A DNA stretch of 64,000 nucleotides, from NCBI GenBank assembly GCA_017745175.1, contig JAGHZY010000010.1:1-64000 (forward strand), read 5' to 3'. Made by a program: the position numbers and the translations under genes. Source of the DNA: Sphingopyxis sp. GTDB lineage: Bacteria > Pseudomonadota > Alphaproteobacteria > Sphingomonadales > Sphingomonadaceae. Shown piece by piece: positions 18,493-26,914 of this stretch. How positions within the stretch are numbered: the first letter of the stretch is position 1; every line of letters begins with the position of its first letter. Below the pieces are notes generated by a model. The model did not search any database and was not told the origin of the DNA. It saw nothing but the letters and a program-made list of their open reading frames with translations.

Positions 18493-20676
18493 TTACTTCT
18501 CCACCCCGAGCTGCGTCAGCACGAAGGCAAATTCCTCGGCATCCTCGCGCAGCGCGCCCCAGCGGCCCGACTTGCCGGCATGGCCCGCGCCCATGTTGGT
18601 ACGGAGCAGCAAAGTCGCGTCGTTGGTGCGCGTCGCGCGCAGCTTCGCGACCCATTTCGCGGGCTCCCAATAGGTCACGCGCGGATCGTTGAGTCCTGCC
18701 GACACCAGCATCGGCGGATAGGCCTTTGCGGTCACATTGTCGTAGGGGCTGTAGCTCAGCATATAGTCGAACGCCGCCTTGTCGGTGATCGGGTTGCCCC
18801 ATTCGGGCCATTCGCCGGGGGTCAGCGGCAGCGTCTCGTCGACCATCGTGTTGATGACATCGACGAAAGGCACGCCCGCGAGCACCGCGCCCCACAGCTC
18901 GGGCGCCTGGTTATAGACCGCGCCCATCACCTGCCCGCCGGCCGAGCGGCCCTCGATCGAAATCTTGCCCGCGCTGGTATATTTGGCGGCGATCAGGCCT
19001 TTGGCGACGTCGATGAAGTCGTTGAATGTGTTCTTGCGCTCGGTCGTCTTGCCCGCGAGATACCATGCGCGGCCGAGGTCGTCGCCGCCGCGGACATGCG
19101 CGATCGCATAGATCATCCCGCGATCGACGAGGCTGAGCCGCGTCGTCGAGAAACCCGGCGGGACGCGGTAGCCGTACGAGCCATAGACATAGAGATGCAT
19201 CGGCGCGCTGCCGTCGCGCGGCGTGCCCTTCTTGTAGACGAGCGATACCGGCACCGGCGTGCCGTCGCGCGACGGCATGTGAACCAGTTCGGTTACATAG
19301 TCATCATGATTATAACCGGAAGGGATTTCCTGCACCTTCAGCGTCTCGAGCTTGCGGCTCGCGAGGTCGTAATCGAACACCGTGTCGGGGGTGACCATCG
19401 ATTCATAATCGAGGCGCAGCTTGTCCTGATGATATTCGGGATTGTCGCCGAGCCCGGCGACATAGGTCGCCTCGGGGAACTTGACGCGGCCCGGGGTCAG
19501 CGGCGCGTCATATCGGCGGATATCGACCTGATCGACGCCCTTTTCGCGCGATTCGAGCACGAAATAGTCGCGGAAGACCGAGAGCCCGGTGAGGTAATTG
19601 TCGTCCGACCCGGGAATCAGCGTCTTCCACGTCCCGGGCGCCTTGATGTCGGCGGTCGCGACGCGGAAATTGGGATGCTCGTCGTTGGTATGGATGTAGA
19701 GCGTCCCCTCGCGCTCGTCGACGCTGTATTCGCGCCCCTTCTTGCGCGCCGACACGAGCTGCATCTTCGCCTCGGGATTGTCGGCGGGGAGCAGATAGAC
19801 CTCGCTCGTCTCGTTATCGCCCGTTGCGATCACGATATAATTGTCGGCCGCGGTCTTGCCGATCCCGACGCCGAAGCCGATGTCGGGTTCCTTGTAGAGC
19901 AATTTGTCTTGCGTGACCGGCGTGCCGAGCCTGTGCAGCCGGACATTGTCGGTGCGCCAGTTCTCGTTCGCGAGACCATAGAGGATCGCGTCATTGCCCG
20001 AGGTCCAGACGAGCGACGACAGCGTGCCGGGGATCGTATCGGGGAGCAGTTCGCCCGTTTCGAGATTGCGGATGCGCGCCTCGAACCGCTCCGAGCCATT
20101 GTCGTCGAACGAATAGGCCATCAGCTTGCCGTCCGGGCTCACCGACACCTCGGCGAGCCGGAAATAATCCTTGCCCGCGGCCATTGCGACCTCGTCGAGG
20201 ATCAGCTGCGTATCGCCGGAGCCTGACGCCGGCTTGCGGTACCATTTCTTGTACTCGGCGCCCTCCTCATATTCGACCCAGTATACCCAGTCGCCATCCC
20301 TCTGCGGCACGCTCGAATCGGCTTCCTTGATCCGGCCCTTCATCTCCTGGAACAGGGTTTCGACGAGCGCGGCATGCGGCTTCATCGCGGCGTCGAAATA
20401 TGCGTTTTCGGCCTTCACATAGTCGAGCACATCCTTGTCATCGATCACCGGATAGCTCTCGTCCTTCAGCCAGTGATACGGGTCGGACAGCGTCTTGCCG
20501 TGCAGCGTCGTCTCGTGCGGGCGCTTTTCCGCGACGGGGGCGGCGGGCAGGGCAGGGGTCGGGCTGGTCAATGCGGCGTCTTTCTCTTTGGCGAAAACTG
20601 CGGGGGCGAACAGGGCAGGCGACGCGACAAGCGGGGTGGCAATTGCCGCCAGAAACATCCAAATAGCGCGCATCAT
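18493..20676 (-). CDS. S9 family prolyl oligopeptidase (oligopeptidase B-like)
   Basis: Signal peptide, DPYHWLKDESYP, catalytic region ISIEGRSAGGQVMGAVYNQ. Confidence 0.92.
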   Translation of the reverse strand: MMRAIWMFLAAIATPLVASPALFAPAVFAKEKDAALTSPTPALPAAPVAEKRPHETTLHGKTLSDPYHWLKDESYPVIDDKDVLDYVKAENAYFDAAMKPHAALVETLFQEMKGRIKEADSSVPQRDGDWVYWVEYEEGAEYKKWYRKPASGSGDTQLILDEVAMAAGKDYFRLAEVSVSPDGKLMAYSFDDNGSERFEARIRNLETGELLPDTIPGTLSSLVWTSGNDAILYGLANENWRTDNVRLHRLGTPVTQDKLLYKEPDIGFGVGIGKTAADNYIVIATGDNETSEVYLLPADNPEAKMQLVSARKKGREYSVDEREGTLYIHTNDEHPNFRVATADIKAPGTWKTLIPGSDDNYLTGLSVFRDYFVLESREKGVDQVDIRRYDAPLTPGRVKFPEATYVAGLGDNPEYHQDKLRLDYESMVTPDTVFDYDLASRKLETLKVQEIPSGYNHDDYVTELVHMPSRDGTPVPVSLVYKKGTPRDGSAPMHLYVYGSYGYRVPPGFSTTRLSLVDRGMIYAIAHVRGGDDLGRAWYLAGKTTERKNTFNDFIDVAKGLIAAKYTSAGKISIEGRSAGGQVMGAVYNQAPELWGAVLAGVPFVDVINTMVDETLPLTPGEWPEWGNPITDKAAFDYMLSYSPYDNVTAKAYPPMLVSAGLNDPRVTYWEPAKWVAKLRATRTNDATLLLRTNMGAGHAGKSGRWGALREDAEEFAFVLTQLGVEK

Positions 20677-20739
20677 AAAATCCCCCGCGGTGTCGCCCCG
20701 ATGGGCGGGATCGTTCGATGTAGGAACAAGGAATAGAGC

Positions 20740-22566
20740 ATGTCCAGCCCCGTCCATGCAGAACGCCTCGCCCGCGTCCGCGCCGAACTCGCCGCGCGCG
20801 GCCTCGACGGCTTCGTGGTGCCGATCAGCGACGAGCATATGAGCGAATATGTCGGCGATTATGCGCAGCGTATGGCGTGGCTGACCGGCTTCGGCGGCTC
20901 GGCCGGAACCGCGGCGGTGCTGCCCGAAAAGGCCGCGGTGTTCGTCGACGGGCGCTACACGGTGCAGGTGCGCGACCAGGTCGACGGGACGCTCTTCGAC
21001 TATGTCGGCGTGCCGCAGTCGAGCGTCGCCGAATGGCTCGGCGCGAACGTCAGCGCGGGGCAGAAGGTCGGCTACGATCCGTGGCTCCACGGCATCGACT
21101 GGGCGCGCGGCCTCGAAAAGGCGCTCGCCGCGAAGGGCGCGAGCCTCGTCGCGGTCGACGCGAATCCGATCGATGCGGCGTGGGACGACCAGCCCGCGCG
21201 GAGCGACGCCGTGGTGACCGTTCACGACGCGGCGCTTGCGGGTCAGGGCGCGGTCGAGAAGCGCGATATCATCGCCGACTGGCTGAAGGCAAAGGGGCTC
21301 GACACGACCGTGATGACCGCGCTCGATTCGATCGCGTGGACCTTCAATATCCGCGGTACCGACGTCACCCACACCCCGGTCGGGCTCGCTTTCGCCCTGC
21401 TCCACGCCGATGCCACCGCCGACCTGTTCATCGCCCCCGAAAAGATGACCGACGCGGTGCGCGCGCATCTCGGCAACAGCGTCCGCGTCCACGATCGCGA
21501 TGCGTTCGAGGCGGCGCTCGCGGAACTTTCGGGCAAGAAGGTCGCGGTCGATCCCGACCGCGCGGTCGCGGCGATCTTTACCGCGCTCGAAGCGGCGGGG
21601 GCACAGGTCGCGCGGTATCGCGACCCGGCGGTGCTGCCCAAAGCGATCAAGAACGACACCGAGCTCGACGGCACGCGCGCCGCGCATGTCCGCGACGGCG
21701 TCGCGGTATCGCGCTTCCTCAAATGGATGGAAGAGGTCGCGCCGCAGGGCGGGCTCGACGAACTCGGCGCCGCGGCGAAGCTGCGCGCGTTCCGCGACGA
21801 GAGCGGCGCGCTCAGGGATCTGTCGTTCGACACCATCTCGGCGACTGGCCCGAACGGCGCGCTGCCGCATTACAAGGTCGACGAGACCACCAATCGCGCG
21901 GTCGAGACGGGCACGCTCTATCTCGTCGATTCGGGCGGGCAGTACGCCGACGGCACAACCGACATCACGCGCACGATCGCGATCGGCGTGCCGACCGCCG
22001 AGATGCGCCGACGCTTCACGCAGGTGCTCAAGGGTCATATCGCGCTCGCGGTCGCGCGCTTCCCCAAGGGGACACGCGGCAGCCAGCTCGACATTCTCGC
22101 GCGCCAGTATCTCTGGGCCGACGGGGTCGATTATGCGCACGGCACCGGCCATGGCGTCGGCACCTATCTTGCGGTCCACGAGGGGCCGCAGCGCATCGCC
22201 AAGCCATCGGGCGGGCAGGCGGGGACCGAGGAGCCGTTGCACGCCGGCATGATCCTCTCGAACGAGCCCGGCTATTACAAGGCGGGCCACTTCGGCATCC
22301 GTATCGAAAATCTTGTCGTCGTGACGCCGCAGAGCATCGCGGGCGCCGAAGAGGATATGCTCGGGTTCGAGACGATCACCTTCGCGCCGATCGCGCAGAA
22401 CCTCGTCGACGTATCGCTGCTCTCGCCCGCCGAAGCCGACTGGCTCGACGCCTACCACGCGGCGGTGCTGGCAAAGCTTGGCGCGGGAATGGAGGGCGAG
22501 GAGCGCACATGGCTCGAAGCCGCGTGCGCGCCGCTCGACCGCACCCCCGCCGCGCTCGCCGCCTGA
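20740..22566 (+). CDS. Aminopeptidase P family protein (Xaa-Pro peptidase, M24B)
   Basis: LVDSGGQYADGTTDITRTIAIG, DYAHGTGHGVGTYLAVHEGP, ILSNEPGYYKAGHFGIRIENL. Confidence 0.93.
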   Translation: MSSPVHAERLARVRAELAARGLDGFVVPISDEHMSEYVGDYAQRMAWLTGFGGSAGTAAVLPEKAAVFVDGRYTVQVRDQVDGTLFDYVGVPQSSVAEWLGANVSAGQKVGYDPWLHGIDWARGLEKALAAKGASLVAVDANPIDAAWDDQPARSDAVVTVHDAALAGQGAVEKRDIIADWLKAKGLDTTVMTALDSIAWTFNIRGTDVTHTPVGLAFALLHADATADLFIAPEKMTDAVRAHLGNSVRVHDRDAFEAALAELSGKKVAVDPDRAVAAIFTALEAAGAQVARYRDPAVLPKAIKNDTELDGTRAAHVRDGVAVSRFLKWMEEVAPQGGLDELGAAAKLRAFRDESGALRDLSFDTISATGPNGALPHYKVDETTNRAVETGTLYLVDSGGQYADGTTDITRTIAIGVPTAEMRRRFTQVLKGHIALAVARFPKGTRGSQLDILARQYLWADGVDYAHGTGHGVGTYLAVHEGPQRIAKPSGGQAGTEEPLHAGMILSNEPGYYKAGHFGIRIENLVVVTPQSIAGAEEDMLGFETITFAPIAQNLVDVSLLSPAEADWLDAYHAAVLAKLGAGMEGEERTWLEAACAPLDRTPAALAA

Positions 22567-22574
22567 GGCTTCGC

Positions 22575-23036
22575 ATGACCGGCCATCGCAGCGACGTGCC
22601 GCTCGCCGATTTTCGTGTCCAGGAGCGCGTGCGCGTGCGCTTCAACGAGATTGACGGGCAGAATATCGTCTTCAACGCCAATTATCTGGTCTACGCCGAC
22701 ATTGGCGTGACCGAATATTTCCGCGCGCTCGGCGAGGGGCAGCCTGGACCATATTTTAACCAATATGGTACAGATATTCGCGAGACGCGATGCGAGATCG
22801 ACTATCATGTGCCCGCGCGGCTCGATGAACTGATCACGATCGCGGCCCGAATCAGCCACTTCGGCCGGACGAGTTTCACACTGCACTGCGGTATTTTCCG
22901 TGAAAACGAACGGCTTACCGATATCGAGATCAGCTATGCCCATCTCGATACCGACAGCGGGCAACCGACGCCGCTGCCGGGAAGCTTCATCGCGGAAGTG
23001 CGGCGTTTCGAAACGCGGACGCCTGTGCAGGATTGA
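22575..23036 (+). CDS. Acyl-CoA thioesterase (4HBT family)
   Basis: VRVRFNEIDGQNIVFNANYLVYADIGVTEYFRAL hot-dog fold motif. Confidence 0.85.
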   Translation: MTGHRSDVPLADFRVQERVRVRFNEIDGQNIVFNANYLVYADIGVTEYFRALGEGQPGPYFNQYGTDIRETRCEIDYHVPARLDELITIAARISHFGRTSFTLHCGIFRENERLTDIEISYAHLDTDSGQPTPLPGSFIAEVRRFETRTPVQD

Positions 23037-23076
23037 GTCGCACGAGCCGTATCGACCCTCTCAACCAAAAAAGTCG

Positions 23077-23139
23077 AAAAAAAAGGGCCACCCGAAGGTG
23101 GCCCGTGAAAGTTTTGGGAGAGGATGCCTAAAAGGCAAG
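23077..23139 (-). ncRNA. Predicted trans-acting sRNA with 5' hairpin, CU-rich single strand and UUCG terminator
   Basis: Minus strand CTTGCCTTTTAGGCATCCTCTCCCAAAACTTTCACGGGCCACCTTCGGGTGGCCCTTTTTTTT: TGCC/GGCA hairpin, exposed CCTCTCCC, 8-bp stem with TTCG loop and T8 tail; candidate -10/-35 upstream. Confidence 0.7.
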
Positions 23140-23295
23140 TGTGATATTGCAGTGCACAATGAATGTTGCAACTGCGAAAAGAGCATCCGCTATTGCATTT
23201 TTTGCAATCAAAAACGTTCCCAAAGATCATTTGGTGCAATCCACTGTCGTTCGCAGCCCCTCGCAAAATGCCGCGACATCGCCTAAATTGGCACG

Positions 23296-23760
23296 ATGAG
23301 GATGTTTCAAAAACCCGACATCGGCGGCGGGGTGTCCGACTTCTGGGCCTATATCCGCGAACCCAAGCCCCATCGCTGGGCGATCTGGGGCCTCGCGCTG
23401 GCGCTGACCTGGCTCGTTTTCCACGGCGTCGAGCAATATCTGATCCCGTACGAGAAGCCGAAGGCGCAGATCATCTATTTCGAGAACTGGACCGCGAACC
23501 GCAGCGCCGACGAGATTCGCGCCGACTGGGTCGCGCGCGCCAAGGAAACGACTTTGCATAATGCGAAGAAGCGCGCCGAGTATCAACGCTTTGCCGACAG
23601 CCTCGGCATCGAATATGATTCGAGCGAAGCCGACAAGGTGACGCGCGAAACGCTGGGCGAGGAAGCGGCAGCGGCGGCGAAGAAAAAGCCCGAGCCGGTG
23701 CAGACGCGCTCGACGCTCGCCGAGCGCGCGGCGCGCGGCGCACAGCCCAAAGCCGACTGA
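23296..23760 (+). CDS. Hypothetical single-TM protein
   Basis: 154 aa, FWAYIREPKPHRWAIWGLALALTWLVFHGVEQYL then charged C-terminus. Confidence 0.7.
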   Translation: MRMFQKPDIGGGVSDFWAYIREPKPHRWAIWGLALALTWLVFHGVEQYLIPYEKPKAQIIYFENWTANRSADEIRADWVARAKETTLHNAKKRAEYQRFADSLGIEYDSSEADKVTRETLGEEAAAAAKKKPEPVQTRSTLAERAARGAQPKAD

Positions 23761-23764
23761 CCCG

Positions 23765-24739
23765 ATGCGGCGACCGCCGACCGATGCCGACTGGATGGCG
23801 GCCGCCATCACCCTGTCGCGGCGCGGGCGGCCGGCATCGGCGCCCAATCCCAATGTCGGCTGCCTGATCGTCAGGGACGGCAAGCTCGTCGCACGTGGCT
23901 GGACCCGGCCCGGCGGCCGCCCGCATGCCGAGGCGATCGCACTGAATGCGGCGGGCGAAGCCGCGCGCGGTGCGACCGTCTACGTCACGCTCGAACCCTG
24001 CGCGCACGTCAGCCCGCGCGGCCCCGCATGCAGCGATTCGCTGATCACCGCGGGTGTTGCCCGCGTCGTGATCGCGGCGCAGGATCCCGACCCGCGCACC
24101 GACGGCGAGGGGATCGCACGGCTGCAGGCGGCGGGGATCGAAGTCGTGTTCAACCTGGCACCCGCCGAGGCGCGCGCCGCGATGGCGCCGTGGTGGACGC
24201 GCCATACCGGGGACCGGCCGTTCGTCACGCTCAAGCTCGCCACCTCGCTCGACGGCTGCATCGCGCGCGCCGACGGGGCGAGTCGCTGGATCACCGGCGA
24301 ACGCGCGCGCGCGCACGGCCATCTCGAACGCGCGCAACATCAGGCGATCCTCGTCGGTCGCGGAACATATGAAGCCGACAGGCCGAAGCTCGACGTGCGC
24401 TTGCCGGGGCTCGAGGATCGCAGCCCGCAGAAGCTGCTGCTGACGACCGGCGCCGCACCCGCGGGCTGGACCGCGGTCGCATCGCCAGAATCCGTCGACG
24501 ATGTCGATTCGCTGCTCGTCGAAGGCGGCGCGGGGGCGGCCTCGGCCTTTCTCGCCGCCGACCGCGTCGACCGGCTTTTGCTCTATCGCGCGCCGATCCT
24601 CATTGGCGGCGGGAAAGCTGCGCTCGGCGATATCGGCCTCGCCGATCTCGCCGACGCACACGGCCGCTGGCGCCTTGCCGACAGCCGCCTGCTTGGCAGC
24701 GACCGGCTCGACGTCTACGAGCGCATCAGGACAATCTGA
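23765..24739 (+). CDS. ribD: Bifunctional riboflavin deaminase/reductase
   Basis: PNPNVGCLIV, HAEAIAL, TLEPCAHVSPRGPACSDSLI; reductase domain KLATSLDGCIA. Confidence 0.95.
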   Translation: MRRPPTDADWMAAAITLSRRGRPASAPNPNVGCLIVRDGKLVARGWTRPGGRPHAEAIALNAAGEAARGATVYVTLEPCAHVSPRGPACSDSLITAGVARVVIAAQDPDPRTDGEGIARLQAAGIEVVFNLAPAEARAAMAPWWTRHTGDRPFVTLKLATSLDGCIARADGASRWITGERARAHGHLERAQHQAILVGRGTYEADRPKLDVRLPGLEDRSPQKLLLTTGAAPAGWTAVASPESVDDVDSLLVEGGAGAASAFLAADRVDRLLLYRAPILIGGGKAALGDIGLADLADAHGRWRLADSRLLGSDRLDVYERIRTI

Positions 24740-24747
24740 GGACCCTT

Positions 24748-25374
24748 ATGTTCACCGGCATCATCACCGACATCGGCACCATCCGCAGCCGCGAGGACCG
24801 CGGCGACACGCGGCTCGTCATCGGCACCGCTTATGACACCGCGACGATCGACCTCGGCGCATCGATCGCCTGTTCGGGTGCGTGCCTGACCGTCGTCGAC
24901 AAGGGCGTCGATGAAGGCAGCAACGGTCCGGGCGGCTGGTTCGCGATCGATGCGAGCGCCGAGACGCTCGCCCGTACCGCGCCCGGAATGTGGGACGCGG
25001 GGCGCCGTCTTAACCTCGAGCGCGCGTTGAAGATCGGCGACGAACTCGGGGGGCATATCGTCACCGGCCATGTCGATGACATCGGCCGCATCGTGTCGGT
25101 CGAGCCCGTCGGCGACAGCATCACGGTCACCATTGCGGCGCCGGCCTCGCTTGCGCCGCATATCGCGCCCAAGGGCTCGATCACCGTCGACGGCGTGTCG
25201 CTGACGGTCAACGAGGTCGTCGACCAGCCGGATGGCGAGGCGCATTTCACGCTCAACATCATCCCGCACACGCAGGAGATGACGACGCTCGACGAAGCGG
25301 CCGCCGGGCGCCCCGTCAATCTCGAGATCGATATTCTCGCACGCTATCTCGCACGAATGCAGGCGCGGGGGTAA
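24748..25374 (+). CDS. ribE: Riboflavin synthase alpha subunit
   Basis: MFTGIITDIGTI, IACSGACLTVV, GGHIVTGHVDDIG, VDGVSLTVNEV. Confidence 0.95.
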   Translation: MFTGIITDIGTIRSREDRGDTRLVIGTAYDTATIDLGASIACSGACLTVVDKGVDEGSNGPGGWFAIDASAETLARTAPGMWDAGRRLNLERALKIGDELGGHIVTGHVDDIGRIVSVEPVGDSITVTIAAPASLAPHIAPKGSITVDGVSLTVNEVVDQPDGEAHFTLNIIPHTQEMTTLDEAAAGRPVNLEIDILARYLARMQARG

Positions 25375-25411
25375 CCTGCCCCTGCCCGCGGGGGAGGAGG
25401 AGGACGACCGG

Positions 25412-25846
25412 TTGACCACAACGCTGAAAGGCTCCTGCCTGTGCGGCGGCGTCCGCTTCGCGATCGACGGAAAAATCGGGCCCGCCGGGCAATGCCATTG
25501 TTCGAAATGCCGCAAGGTCTCGGGCACCGACGGCAACGCGGTCTTTTACGCCTCGACCACCCGGTTTCGCTGGCTGGCGGGGGAGGATCTGATCGGGTGC
25601 TTCGCTGTGCCCGATGGCGGCGGCTGGGCGACGCATTTCTGCCGCCGGTGCGGCAGCCCGGTGCCGCAGCGTGCCGACGACGGCAAGTTCTTCTTTGTCC
25701 CGGCGGGACTGCTCGACGATGATCCGGGGTTCCGCGGCTATGCGGCGCATATCTTCGTCGGCTCGAAGGCGCCGTGGGTGTGCATCGCCGATACGGCGCC
25801 GCAATATGAAGCGGGTTTCGATTCGGCGCGGATCGATCCCGCCTAG
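25412..25846 (+). CDS. GFA family (glutathione-dependent formaldehyde-activating-like) protein
   Basis: GSCLCGGVRFAIDG, CHCSKCRKVSGT, CRRCGSPV zinc ligands. Confidence 0.9.
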   Translation: MTTTLKGSCLCGGVRFAIDGKIGPAGQCHCSKCRKVSGTDGNAVFYASTTRFRWLAGEDLIGCFAVPDGGGWATHFCRRCGSPVPQRADDGKFFFVPAGLLDDDPGFRGYAAHIFVGSKAPWVCIADTAPQYEAGFDSARIDPA

Positions 25847-26310
25847 CTCTCGCCCCATCCGGCGGCGAGTTCGGGGTCGGCGGCGATCATCGACCGTCGC
25901 ATCGCGATCCGCCCGATCCGCAGCAGTTCGGCCTTGCGCCGCGCGGGCGCGAGGTTGCAGCTCGCCGCCTCGCGCACCACGGCTGCGCCGTAACGGTCGG
26001 CAATAATCAGCCCCGAGGTATCGGGGCGATAGCCCTCGGTTTCGAGGATCGCGGGATCGAGCCCAGCTGCGAGCGCCCAGTAGAAGCGGTCGCACCAGTC
26101 GCAATAGTCGGGCCATTTGCCGTCGCCGTGCAGGTCGGCGCGGCTGACCTTGATCTCGACGATCGTGATCCGGCCTCTGGCATCGATCGCGGTGAGATCG
26201 GTGCGCCGCCCGTTGGGCAAGGTAACCTCGGGGATCGCGACGAGCCCCTGCTGCGCGAACAGGCGGCACACGCCGCGCGCGACGTCCGCGGCGGTCAGCA
26301 GGTCGCGCAT
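25843..26310 (-). CDS. MmcB family DNA repair protein
   Basis: EVTLPNGRRTDLTAIDARGRITIVEIKVSRADLHGDGKWPDYCDWCDRFYWAL. Confidence 0.88.
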   Translation of the reverse strand: MRDLLTAADVARGVCRLFAQQGLVAIPEVTLPNGRRTDLTAIDARGRITIVEIKVSRADLHGDGKWPDYCDWCDRFYWALAAGLDPAILETEGYRPDTSGLIIADRYGAAVVREAASCNLAPARRKAELLRIGRIAMRRSMIAADPELAAGWGES

Positions 26311-26324
26311 CGCTCAGCCAGCCC

Positions 26325-26882
26325 TCAGAACGGGACGTCGTCGTCCAGATCGTCGTCGAAGGGCGGGCGTCCGCCGCCCGAGCTGCCGCCGCCGCCCTGG
26401 TTCCAGCCGCCGCCCGAGCTGCCGCCCCCGGAGCTGCCACCGCCCTGATCCCATCCGCCCGACGAGCCGCCGCCTGACGAACCGCCGCCCTGCGCCCAGC
26501 TGTCGCCGCCGCGCGAACCGCCGCCGCCCGGCGCGCCGTCGAGCATGGTCAGCGTGCCGCCCATGCCGGCGATCACGATCTCGGTCGTATATTTGTCGTT
26601 GCCGTCGCGATCCTGCCATTTGCGGGTGCGCAGCGAACCCTCGATATAAACCTTCGAGCCCTTTTTCAGATAGCGTTCGACGACGCCGATCAGCCCTTCG
26701 CCGTTGATCACGACCTGGTGCCACTCGGTGCGCTCCTTGCGCTCGCCGGTCATCCGGTCCTTCCACTGCTCGGACGTCGCGATGCGGAGATTCGCGACCT
26801 TGCCGCCGTTCTGGAACGACTTGATTTCGGGGTCGGCGCCGAGATTGCCGATCAAAATTACCTTGTTGACGCTGCCAGCCAT
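26325..26882 (-). CDS. ssb: Single-stranded DNA-binding protein
   Basis: [38 protein letters not shown]..., Gly-rich linker, [10 protein letters not shown] tip. Confidence 0.97.
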   Translation of the reverse strand: MAGSVNKVILIGNLGADPEIKSFQNGGKVANLRIATSEQWKDRMTGERKERTEWHQVVINGEGLIGVVERYLKKGSKVYIEGSLRTRKWQDRDGNDKYTTEIVIAGMGGTLTMLDGAPGGGGSRGGDSWAQGGGSSGGGSSGGWDQGGGSSGGGSSGGGWNQGGGGSSGGGRPPFDDDLDDDVPF

Positions 26883-26914
26883 TGCCGCTCCGCTCCGCTA
26901 GAAAATGTGGAGGA

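Noticed and set aside
20677-22458. N-terminal extension making the S9 peptidase ORF 1321 aa
   Set aside because: The extension is antisense to the M24 aminopeptidase; the real start is MMRAIWMFLAAIATPLVASPALF with signal peptide at 20676.
20877-22574. First 566 codons of the 719-aa plus ORF ending at 23036
   Set aside because: Out-of-frame overlap with the aminopeptidase; only the C-terminal part from 22575 is a real thioesterase.
26325-26560. Repeat array in Gly/Ser-rich stretch
   Set aside because: This is the coding sequence of the SSB flexible linker, a normal low-complexity region, not a CRISPR or tandem-repeat element.
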